A stretch of 20,463 nt of DNA. Origin: Ophiothrix spiculata. Its lineage: Eukaryota > Echinodermata > Ophiuroidea > Amphilepidida > Ophiotrichidae. Position numbers and translations under genes: made by a program. The notes beneath the pieces were generated by a model, which was not told the origin of the DNA, did not search any database, and saw nothing but the letters and a program-made list of their open reading frames with translations. Positions within the stretch are counted from its first letter, which is position 1; each line of letters starts with the position of its first letter. Of the stretch, positions 10,012-17,849 are shown in pieces. Where the stretch lies: the NCBI GenBank assembly GCA_000969725.1, contig JXSR01S042867.1; one strand, given 5' to 3'.

Positions 10012-11158
10012 TATGAAGAAATATTTTTCAACTTTTGTATTTTTTGCAAAACTTAGAAGTCTTACAAGCTATAACCATTCAAAATAAATACCGTGTATGT
10101 TTGTAATTCAATTGTTGAATTCATTGAATCTCTTTATGACCAGTGCTGTTTATGACATGTACCAGGAAAGTTGCGTATACGTAGGAAGATAATGATTCGC
10201 AAATCTTCCATAAGATTTTTCAATTTTATTTTGGTCATAGTGTGCTCATTTTCACGTGAAAGTATTTCATAAAAAAACATTCTTTCGGATATAACGTCAT
10301 ACCTTGTATTGATCTTTGAATCACCCGAAGCTAAAGATTGGTTTGTATAAAGGTTGCTATTTAACCTTTAATGTTTGTTTTATAACCTGTTCATATTTGC
10401 TGCAATAATAATGACCCAGTTCACTTCCCATGCCAGTTTTACTTTTACTAGTCTGACTAAAATTAAAAATGAAATTGGAAATCTGTATAGAGACATTAGA
10501 TATTTTAGACATCTCTAGCTCTGTAATAGTGAACCAAATAATACAAAATATTATATAATCCACCATTGTCAGGTATCGATTTTAAGAGCTTTAATTTTGG
10601 CATTCAATACATAAATTTATACCGGTAGATCATGTAGATCATCGTGTAGATGTCTTAGTAAAATAACAATTGAGTAAATTACAATCTTATTTAAAAAGTT
10701 CTATATTTAGAACTTACTTTTGCGATTCGTGGTAATAAAGCATAAAGCATCTAACAGAAGCAATAATTGATTTGCTGTTATTTTTACCGTATCTCTTTTC
10801 TTTTTTAAGATTTCATAATATGTGTGTCACGTATACTATATCAATTAAAACATTTGCCCCAGACCGATGAAATCTGAGCAGGAATACTAAAACATTGAAT
10901 TAAATTTTGTTTTTCTTGTTTTTTCTTATAAAACATTGTCTATTGTGGATTTATAATACTGAGAATGATAATATTTGAAAGTAATTGAGTAGAATCTAAA
11001 AATAATTCTGTATTTGGACAGGCTGCAACTAAAATCATCTTCATATTGTTTGAAGCTGTTTTGAATAATATTAATAATATTGCACGCATATAAAGCGGTT
11101 TCGCTGAGGAGGGAATTTATTTTAAAGCTGTACACTATTTTTCCTGCGAATTTTTATG
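10012..11158. other. AT-rich stretch, nothing recognised
   Basis: Two minus-strand open frames (10357-10566 and 10926-11135, 69 codons each) have composition-driven translations without any domain. A palindromic AATTCAATTGTTGAATT lies near 10107-10123. I see no gene, RNA or transposon end until the mariner-type element. Confidence 0.45.
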
Positions 11159-11471
11159 TACAGGGTGTCCCAATAAACATTGTGCATGGGAATAGAGCTG
11201 ATTTTCTCAGAAGATTGTCAGACTAGCTTCTTAAAACTTACAGTACTTGAAGTTTATGCCTTCGTTCATCAGTGTTGATCCATTGATGCAAACCAGAGAT
11301 ATGATTGATTTTGTCAGCTTGCATCATTTTCCTTCTGCACAATGGGAAATCCTACAGTTAATGTTAACAAATAACTTCGAAAGCCTTTATACAAATGACA
11401 CTTGAGTAATTTACATAGAACAGAGTCACCACGCACCTTTCTAATATTCTTCAAGAAATGATCATATGAAC

Positions 11472-11605
11472 ATGATGAAAACAATCTAGCTATGTGTCTT
11501 TTATTTCTATTTCCTTAAGTTATTTACAAATTATTTTTCTTTTTTTTAAATAAAAAATATGAAGACAATCTAGCTATTCTTTTTTTTCTATTTCTTTATG
11601 TTATC
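11472..11605 (+). repeat. Internal direct repeat in the mariner-type element
   Basis: ATGAAAACAATCTAGCTAT followed by a TTTTATTTCTATTTCCTTA stretch (from 11472) recurs as ATGAAGACAATCTAGCTAT with a similar T-rich follow-on (from 11559). The period is about 87 bp. Confidence 0.65.
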
Positions 11606-12307
11606 AAAAATATAGATACAATTTAAGCTTGGCATACTTTCATATGCATACATTATAAATTTTACCAGGGGTTCTCAACTAGTTCTTACAAAACGCCACA
11701 TAAATGACAAAGGTTTATGGTAAAGCGTCAAATTTTCAAAAACATTTTTCAGTGTATTTCTAATGTATTTCTTCGTTTTTGAGAGAGTCTGAGTGCCAAT
11801 CTAGTCAAAGCTCTTAATATGGTACGTTTAAAAGCACTACTTTAATTATTCTAACATAATTACAAGCAATGACATCTGTGTCTGTTTTCTTCTTTTATGC
11901 TGCTTTCAATATAATCAATTCAACGAAATAAATGTCATTTGTTTCATAAAAACTCACCAAAATACAATTGAACAGAAACTTCTCTTATTTTACATCACAC
12001 TTAACGACTCTAGTTTCATTATTATGATTAAAGAAAGAAAGAAACCTGCATGAAAATTGCACAAACTCTTCAGACGTCTTCTAACAAGATGTCTTTGGTT
12101 ACCCACATTGCTTCCAAAATAATAAAAAAGCTTTTGGTTTTTAAACTTCGTATAAATTGATGACATGATATTTGGCGCTTGGTATAGCCAAACATTGTTT
12201 TCAATCTCTTTCGACAGCTGTTAAAGTTATAAAAGTGTATCATACTTCACGTGCCTAATTTAAGTCCTTTCTGGACATTAGCGACTCGTATGTCCATCAG
12301 CCTGTCT

Positions 12308-12424
12308 TCATTTGCTGGTTGATATACCTTCTTCCATGCTTTCTATGTCTCTAACGTCACAACATTTCTCCTCGTCGTCACAAGGCCCGTACTTCACTTT
12401 GTCGTCATAAGCCGCGTACTTCAT
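12308..12424 (-). CDS. Hypothetical 38-codon acidic frame inside the mariner-type element
   Basis: An ATG on the minus strand at 12424 opens 38 codons ending in TGA at 12310-12308. The product is rich in Asp, Glu and Lys, has three Cys, and begins with two related repeats (KYAAYDDKV and KYGPCDDEE). These repeats come from a 27-bp direct repeat in the DNA (12374-12400 and 12401-12425). The composition differs from the T-rich sequence around it. After the stop, a second frame stays open with an equally protein-like translation (GCAAATGAAGACAGG onward), as if a frameshift had broken a longer coding sequence. The fragment may be a captured host exon or a remnant of an element gene. I recognise no family, and being so short it could be chance. 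Confidence 0.2.
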   Translation of the reverse strand: MKYAAYDDKVKYGPCDDEEKCCDVRDIESMEEGISTSK

Positions 12425-12679
12425 TGTCAATTAATTAAGCGTCAATGATGTTGTTTAATGCTTAAACAAAGGGATTATCCTTGTGCAGAAGGAAAATGAT
12501 ACATGTTGACAAAATCAACGATATCTCTGGTTTGCATCGATGGATTTTCTTGAAATGTTCAACAATGATGGGCAGAGGCATGTACTTTAAGGTTATTTAA
12601 GTTTTGAGAGGCTTGTCTGTTAAACCTCCAAGAAAATCAGCTCTATTCAGATGCACAATGTTTATTGGGACACCCTGTA

Positions 12680-13719
12680 TGGATCATCATATTTAAGCAA
12701 AAGCTCTCTTAAAACAATTCCTTTAAAATAATGTTGTCTGGGCACATTCCATCAGCACTTGAAACACTATAAGCCAAATGAGTTTTTAAGGAGGTTGTCG
12801 GTCGGATAACTTGAATTTTTAAAAACTTTTTCCGATATATCCCATGTCAAATTTTACGTTTTAGAGATATTGGTAAAAATTGAGTATATGATAAGCATGC
12901 ATAAATTTACTCAACTATCGGGCAGAAATGAAATAAAAAATGCTCATTCAATCAAAAAGCTTTGACCGATTTAACAGAAATTTAAGTCTAATCCACTTCA
13001 GTGATCATGGTCTTTCGTATGATCTGAAAACTTTATTTTTAAAATCTGACTCTGTTCCTTTAAAAATGTCCGACGCATGTGACACCTCATATTACTTTCG
13101 AATTGACGTCGCCAGCCAGTATATTAAACCGTCCGGTGTAATTTTCAACAAGCAGAAATGCGTGCAAATACCATTAGACTAAATATTTCAGAAATACAAA
13201 TACCATTTTATACCATTTACACCAAATGAAAGCCATTAAGGTTTTATATGGTAAGATGACGTATTAGGTGTTTTCCAAAATTCAATTTGAATATATGTAT
13301 TTTGAGCTAAATTGTGATGTTTAAGTTTATCATGTCTATTTCGTGCATCACAACGAGCCCAGATAGAATAAGTTTGTAAGATATTTTAAAGATGGGACAT
13401 TTCTGACGGTTGAGCTGCATCCAGTCTATCTCCCCTCACTGGCCACATATCACATCCCACCCAACCCCACACACCCCTGCCATATTATACCAACATGATA
13501 AAAATCCCATTGGTTTCATGCTATACATAATTTGGGCTAGTTCATATCTGTTTCGTAAAATAAAATAGGGTATCTCCTACTTTGATACAGGTCACTTTGT
13601 GATGTAAAAACTATTCGTTACGTTTTATAAAAAAAAAACTAAAACCCTTTCAAATGAGGTGTATGTAGCCATTGTGGTATGTAGCAGTGAATAACAATAC
13701 TACTACTACAGAATAATTA
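12680..13719. other. Non-coding stretch, no gene recognised
   Basis: An 80-codon open frame at 12940-13182 (+) matches nothing known to me and has no splice sites that would support it. A C-rich patch (13430-13490, CCCAACCCCACACACCCC) is the only compositional feature. This is probably intron or intergenic DNA upstream of the gene at 14564. Confidence 0.4.
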
Positions 13720-14401
13720 TTAAGAACCCTTTTTATCCTCCACATAGAACCCTTTCGTCTAAAATGTCTGACAATAACCTTCGATGGTTCTTTGTAGAAC
13801 CTTTTAAAAATTTAAGTAGAACATCAAGGCCTAATTTACTTTAATTCTCCACATAATCGGCAAATGTAGGGAAGAAGAGATGTTAGTCATCCAAAGTATT
13901 TACACATGTTTTTTCATTAAAAACATTTTTTCTGTTTTACCAAGATCCTTGAAGGTTTCCTGGTCTTTGTTCAAAATGAGGGTTCTTAAAACTGAAGAAC
14001 CATTTGGGGCTTAGTAGAACTTTTTTTGAACTTTTCTGAACTTTTGTTGTTGGTTCTACAAGGAATAGAACCAAAAAAGGTTTAGAAAGAGTTATATAGC
14101 CCTAAAATGATTCCTGCAGCTTCAAGAACTATTTTTGAACAAAGACCAGAGAACCTCTAAAGGTTCTTGGTAAACAAAAAAATTATGTTTTAATGAAGAA
14201 AAACCTGGGTGAATACTTTAGAGGACTAACTTTCATTCTCTTTCCTACATTTGCAGATTATGTGAAGATTGAAAGTAAAATTAGGCCTTGATGGCCTACA
14301 TACATTTTTAAAGGTACTACAAAGAACCATCAAAGGGTCTTAACAGAACCTTTTAGACAAAGGGGTTCTACATGGAGGACAAAAAGGTCAAGGGTTCTTA
14401 A
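13720..14401. mobile_element. 682-bp foldback element rich in GAACC/GGTTC
   Basis: The two halves of the element are inverted copies of each other along arms of about 330 bp. Outer ends are TTAAGAACCC (13720 onward) and its inverse ending at 14401, flanked by TA at 13718-13719 and 14402-14403. Shared inner blocks include GATGGTTCTTTGTAG, CATCAAGGCCTAATTT, CAAATGTAGG and TGGTCTTTGTTCAAAA. The words AGAACC/GGTTCT recur about fourteen times along both arms. No open frame is present. It lies in the presumed intron, ending only 128 bp before the splice acceptor of the sulfotransferase-like gene. Transcripts crossing it could fold into a long hairpin. Confidence 0.85.
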
Positions 14402-14504
14402 TACTATAGCACTTTTTTCTAAGAGTGATATGCTTTATTAATACATGTTTTCTAAAGAGTATGAACGAATGCATAAATTAACATCATCATTTCAATTAAC
14501 TATA

Positions 14505-14529
14505 AATTCTTTCTATCGTCTTTTTGCAG
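14505..14529 (+). other. Splice acceptor of the coding exon
   Basis: A pyrimidine-rich tract ending in CTTTTTGCAG immediately precedes the short 5' untranslated segment of the gene at 14564. A TTAAC branch-point-like word lies about 30-40 bp upstream. The exon would start at 14530. This implies at least one upstream, mostly untranslated exon that I cannot place. Confidence 0.6.
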
Positions 14530-14534
14530 AATAC

Positions 14535-14603
14535 ATGAAAATTGTGAAGAAAGCAGATGAGAAATGGCAGCAAAGGATCACTCCTCCTCCAATGGAACAA
14601 TGA
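14535..14603 (+). promoter_or_regulatory. Upstream open frame overlapping the gene start
   Basis: An ATG at 14535 opens 22 codons that end in TGA at 14601-14603, overlapping the start of the main frame out of phase. A second out-of-frame ATG at 14557 runs to TAA at 14605-14607. The main ATG (14564) has a better context, with G at -3 and G at +4. If these upstream ATGs are in the mature mRNA they could lower translation. That effect is inference. Confidence 0.3.
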
Positions 14604-15442
14604 CTAAGTCACCAAATGCTGCTGCAACAAAAAGAATCTATCTATGGACGATACCTCGGAGTATATCTACAGCTTTTGAGAGATGCTTTCTAAGCTTACC
14701 AAACGCACATGTTATCCATGAGCCTTACTCAACTGCCTATTTTTTCGGCCCGGATAAATGCAGCCATGCCCGTTCATTGGCCCCTTTTCTACCCACTGAA
14801 TATGATTATTCATATCAGAACATTAAAGATCGTCTAGAAAGTGATTATCCTGGAAAAGATATCATATTCTGTAAAGATCATGCCTTTTGTTTGAATGCAA
14901 AATATGATATGATGGCTCGTGGGTTTACACATACAATTCTTATAAGGAATCCAGTGAAGACGATGCATTCATTTTACAGATTGGCACAGAAACCAAAGCT
15001 TTTAAGCTGGCCGATACAAACTATACTACCTGATGGACTCTCCTATAAAGATCTTTTTGATCTTGAAGAATATCTTAGGACTAATCTAGGCCAGAGTGTC
15101 ATTATTATTGATGCAGAAGATTTGCTCCGATACCCAGAACAAATGATTCGCAGGTATTGTGATAAAGTCGGTATACCATTCCAGACAGAAATGCTAGACT
15201 GGGACAATACGGTTAATGTTACCAAATCATGGTCTAGGACGTTAAGATTGCTTCAGTTTCTAGGCGGTATTTACGACAGAGCATTGACAAGTTCAGGGTT
15301 TCAAGAAAAGAAAGCAGAGAAGAAAGTTGATATCTCTTCTCTGCCAGATGAAGTACTAGAATGTGTCAAGATTTGTCAGCCTTATTATGACCAGCTTTAT
15401 GAAAAGAGAATTATACCAGAAGACAGGGAAACCGAAGTATGA
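14564..15442 (+). CDS. Sulfotransferase-like P-loop protein, 292 residues, single coding exon
   Basis: This is probably a soluble, cytosolic PAPS-dependent sulfotransferase-family protein; the acceptor substrate is unknown. After a polar, Ser/Thr-rich leader (residues 1-23) comes IYLWTIPRSISTAF (25-38), the counterpart of the 5'-phosphosulfate loop, with PRS replacing the usual PKS. HEP (52-54) and KDH (104-106) follow. LIRNPVKTMHSFYR (126-139) matches the 3'-phosphate-binding motif, with Arg128 and Ser136 eight residues apart as in classical sulfotransferases. EDLLRYPEQMIRRYCDKVGI (185-204) resembles the conserved helix before the C-terminal part. No signal peptide or membrane segment is seen. 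The start is supported by an in-frame TGA two codons upstream (14558-14560) and by the ATG context. Relatives in databases are often labelled 'branched-chain-amino-acid aminotransferase-like' although they have this fold; that label would mislead. Catalysis is not proven by sequence. Partial copies of this gene lie just downstream. Confidence 0.9.
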   Translation: MAAKDHSSSNGTMTKSPNAAATKRIYLWTIPRSISTAFERCFLSLPNAHVIHEPYSTAYFFGPDKCSHARSLAPFLPTEYDYSYQNIKDRLESDYPGKDIIFCKDHAFCLNAKYDMMARGFTHTILIRNPVKTMHSFYRLAQKPKLLSWPIQTILPDGLSYKDLFDLEEYLRTNLGQSVIIIDAEDLLRYPEQMIRRYCDKVGIPFQTEMLDWDNTVNVTKSWSRTLRLLQFLGGIYDRALTSSGFQEKKAEKKVDISSLPDEVLECVKICQPYYDQLYEKRIIPEDRETEV

Positions 15443-15622
15443 ACTGAAAATCACATAATTTGAACTATTTGAAAATAGTTTCGTTATTAGAGATCCTAAG
15501 AAGACATATTATAATTCCACTGATCTACTTATACGGGTTAGCTACCATCTACGGGTTATAGCTCAGCTTAGAACCCAAAACTTGCAAACAATTAAGCTGG
15601 CTTTCCACTCGATGGTCTTTCT

Positions 15623-15628
15623 AATAAA
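15623..15628 (+). terminator. Candidate proximal poly(A) signal AATAAA
   Basis: AATAAA lies 181 bp after the stop codon, just before the hairpin element at 15647. A GT-containing stretch (CATGTGAGTG) follows at about 25-30 bp. Use of this site would leave the hairpin out of the mRNA. Confidence 0.4.
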
Positions 15629-15646
15629 CATGATAAAGGTATATTT

Positions 15647-15911
15647 CGTCATGTGAGTGCAAGAAAGTCGTATCTGCAATGGCTGCCTTGTGTTTTATTT
15701 TTTAACACCTAGTCACTAGAATTTCACATATCCCTCGAAATTTCACTGTCTTAATGTCAGTGGTTCTTGAAATGGTTCTTCAGGTGACGGTGTCACCTGA
15801 AGAACCATTTCAAGAGCCACTGACCCAAGACTGAAAATTATATAATGTGCAATCAAAATTTATGACAAACGGCAGCTATTGCAGATACGACTTTCTTGCA
15901 CTCACATGACG
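15647..15911. mobile_element. 265-bp near-perfect hairpin element in the 3' region of the gene
   Basis: The outer arms of 41 bp (15647-15687 and 15871-15911, starting CGTCATGTGAGTGCAAGAAA) pair with a single G-U wobble. A central stem of 32 bp (15757-15788 and 15792-15823, containing CTTGAAATGGTTCTTCAGG) pairs with one wobble across a 3-nt loop. ATTT on both sides (15643-15646 and 15912-15915) may be a short target duplication, but four AT-only bases is weak. It has no open frame. The tight pairing implies a young insertion. Confidence 0.85.
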
Positions 15912-15912
15912 A

Positions 15913-16260
15913 TTTGATCTTGTGTATATCTAATATCTTTGAACTAATCTCTGTCAGCTTGGTAGTTTGAATTTAGTTAACTGAATCAAGCAAAATCAAT
16001 AAAGGTCTGTCGTATTTGATTCGATGTATATCTTCAGACTATATCTTGGTTATCTTGGAAGTTTGAGGTTTCGAGCTGAGCAAGTCATTCTAAGCTGGCC
16101 TAAAGCGACTACAGGATGGCATTTCTTATAATGAGCTATTTGATATTATGGTACGTTTTTGGCTAAATTGGACCAGCTTGGTAGTTTGGGGTTTTCAGTT
16201 GAGCTAACAAAAATTCCATACAGCTCGCCTATACAGACTATGCTACCCGGCTACCTTTCT
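15913..16260 (+). pseudogene. Three decayed tandem fragments of the middle of the sulfotransferase-like exon
   Basis: TTTGAT words start at 15913, 16015 and 16139. Each is followed by sequence resembling the gene's TTTGATCTTGAAGAATATCT...ACTAATCTAGGCCAG segment (codons about 164-177), then by a shared CTTGGTAGTTTG-type tail. Two units also keep the preceding gene segment. One is AGCTGGCC...GGATGG...CTTATAATGAGCTATTTGAT at 16092-16144, paralleling AGCTGGCCGATAC...GATGG...CTATAAAGATCTTTTTGAT. The other is AGCTCGCCTATACAGACTAT at 16222-16241. Spacing is about 102 and 124 bp. Similarity is low with indels and stops, so these are old non-functional repeats of part of the gene. The first units may lie within the gene's own 3' untranslated region. 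Confidence 0.5.
15998..16003 (+). terminator. Candidate distal poly(A) signal AATAAA
   Basis: AATAAA in AAATCAATAAAGGTCTG is followed by a GT/T-rich stretch (TCTGTCGTATTTGATTCGATG), a reasonable downstream element. Use of this site would place the hairpin of 15647-15911 in the 3' untranslated region. Confidence 0.4.
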
Positions 16261-16274
16261 TAAAAATATCTGTG

Positions 16275-16664
16275 TTAAGGCTGGGGTAGACCTTCAACTA
16301 GCATGAACTGTTTTTGTATACTCTAACTCTCAAACTAATTGCATAAACTATATAAAAGTATACATTTTTAGAAGGGGGTTTTTACCCTGAACATGATGAT
16401 GATATCAGTTATTGACCAAAAATGTCAATTTTGGCAAAAAAAAAATGCCAAAAAAACCCGTATTTTTGCCCCCAAATTTTTTGGAAAGCTTTACTAAAAT
16501 TTGCATTTGTGAAATGTTGTTGAACTTTTTTGCATTTTGGAATCAAGAAACAAATGTCGAGGACGGGTTTTCTCAAATTTTTGATTTTATCTTGGTTATT
16601 TTTTTTAAATGCCAAAAATAGGTTTATGCTATTATATATAGTTGAAGGTCAACCACAGCCTTAA
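16275..16664 (+). mobile_element. MITE family copy 2, inserted in the pseudogene array
   Basis: TTAAGGCTGGGGTAGACCTT at the left end is mirrored by AAGGTCAACCACAGCCTTAA at the right end with few mismatches. A TA at each outer edge (16276-16277 and 16662-16663) fits a TA target site; the exact boundary could shift by a base or two. The interior matches the element at 4297-4694 in inverse orientation. The overlapping open frames at 16409-16621 on both strands come from runs of A and T and are not genes. It separates the oldest gene fragments from the younger one that starts at 16668. Confidence 0.75.
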
Positions 16665-16667
16665 TAT

Positions 16668-17166
16668 CTTGAAGAATATCTTAGGACTAATCTGGACCAG
16701 AGTGTCATCATTATTGATGCAGAAGACTTGCTCCGATACCCATACCAAATAGTGGGGCAATCTACACGGAGTCCAGATCCAGATGCATGCGTATCTCCGA
16801 GATCCAGATCTGAGATCCGAGTCCGTAGACCGCTTACACGTACGCACGCATGTACGCAGAGTGCTGTATAGCAGATCCGGATCTGACGACCGTGTAGCCA
16901 GTCTAACTGCAAAAACGGCTTACGGAGATTTCTATATATAGGCGGTGTTTACGACAGAGCATTGACAAGTCCAGGGTTTCAAGAACAAAAAGCAGAGAAG
17001 AAAGTTGATATCTCTTCTCTGCCAGATGAAGAATTAGTACTAGAATGTGTCAAGATTTGTCAGCCTTATTATGACCAGTTTTATGAAAAGAGAATTATAC
17101 CAGAAGACAGGGAAACCGAAGTATGAACTGAAAATCACATAATTTGAACTATTTGAAAATAGTGTC
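16668..17166 (+). pseudogene. 5'-truncated duplicate of the sulfotransferase-like gene
   Basis: Two blocks match the gene. The first (16668-16750) equals codons about 167-194, with roughly 6 differences in 83 bp. The second (16941-17166) equals codons 234-292 plus about 40 bp after the stop. It has about six substitutions and one in-frame 6-bp insertion that adds two residues (after PDEE). From 16941 to the TGA at 17124-17126 the frame is fully open. The N-terminal half with both PAPS-binding motifs is absent, and codons about 195-233 are replaced by unrelated GC-rich sequence that introduces a TAG near 16869. It cannot encode a working enzyme on its own. The duplication is recent but follows the older decayed array. 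Shared sequence after the stop shows that this was a DNA-level duplication reaching into the 3' untranslated region. Confidence 0.85.
16762..16897. repeat. GC-rich palindromic insert in the truncated duplicate
   Basis: CTACACGG (16762-16769) is inverted at 16890-16897. After a short mismatch, CAGATCC pairs with GGATCTG, giving imperfect ends of about 19 bp. The interior repeats AGATCC/GGATCT words and GTACG/CGTAC-type sequence, and is far richer in CpG than its surroundings. It replaces about 120 bp of the parent gene. It may be a small foldback element, but no target duplication is visible. Confidence 0.5.
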
Positions 17167-17589
17167 GGAATGATGATCTGTATAGTTAAACAGCATATCA
17201 CAAAAACACAAATGTTTGCAATATCAAAATACATTCAAGGGAGGTTGTGTGATGATTTTTATCTTTTAGTATAAAGCAGGCACGTTATTAATTTTTGCAA
17301 TATGAAAAATCAGATACAGGAACCACAATGATCAAGCATTTGGACACGACTTATTTTCACACCAATATTGATAGCATCAACATGATCAGATGGATACATC
17401 TTGCATTTTGGTTTTTCTTTTATTGCAATATTCAGGAACAGATATGACTGAAATACAATTATTAATAATTTATTGATAATTAATTGTAACATGCTCTTCA
17501 GCAATACTATTATTAAATAAAAAAGAAGTTTATGTAGAAAATTACATAACTCAAAATCATCTTGCAGTAGCTCAACATCGTCGATCCCC
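17167..17589. other. AT-rich stretch, nothing recognised
   Basis: Two minus-strand open frames (17040-17234 and 17310-17600) are hydrophobic, composition-driven translations. The former is antisense to the truncated duplicate. No gene is supported. Confidence 0.4.
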
Positions 17590-17845
17590 GCTGATGCCAA
17601 AAGTTGAGTGCAGTGCTTGAAATTCCGCTATATATAATTGTCTCGTGGAAACCCGTACGAAACTCTGGGAGCTGATCCGGGCAGCGATGGTGCGTATCGT
17701 GGGCTGATCAAGGTTCACCACCCCTTGAGGTTGCGGCAGAACCTGAAATGATGCTTGGTGTGGAATGGAGCTTACTTGGGCCACAGTGGTCAGCGAACAC
17801 CTGTAAAGTGTGTAGAGGCCGAGTGGAATTACAAATCTGGGAGGC
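17590..17845. other. Unexplained GC-rich island with open frames on both strands
   Basis: GC content here is visibly higher than the AT-rich sequence on both sides. A 91-codon frame is open on the minus strand (17847-17572). The plus strand also has protein-like stretches in two frames, for example VETRTKLWELIRAAMVRIVG ending at a stop near 17706. The other frame includes EMMLGVEWSLLGPQW and ends at a TAG near 17849. I recognise no family in any frame. It could be an exon of an unrelated gene, a fragment of a transposable-element coding region, or a structured RNA. No terminal repeats were found. Confidence 0.3.
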
Positions 17846-17849
17846 ATAG

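Larger units (their letters stand above)
11161..12677. mobile_element. Mariner-type element with long inverted arms, no transposase
   Basis: The left end CAGGGTGTCCCAATAAACAT is the exact inverse of the right end; the first 27 bp match without error. The sequence TA flanks both sides (11159-11160 and 12678-12679). CAGGGTGTCCC-type ends with TA target sites are characteristic of the IS630/Tc1/mariner superfamily. The inverted similarity continues for about 190 bp inward, including TGATTTTGTCA and CATTTTCCTTCTGCACAA (11161-11350 against about 12475-12677). The 1.1-kb interior shows no open frame long enough for the usual ~340-residue transposase, so this is a non-autonomous derivative. Confidence 0.88.

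Noticed and set aside
15043-15225. Antisense 60-codon frame
   Set aside because: It is a shadow of the sulfotransferase-like coding exon. A similar shadow lies at 16632-16912 over the duplicate.
16409-16621. Open frames on both strands of about 69 codons
   Set aside because: They lie inside a MITE and come from A/T runs; the overlap on both strands is an artefact of composition.
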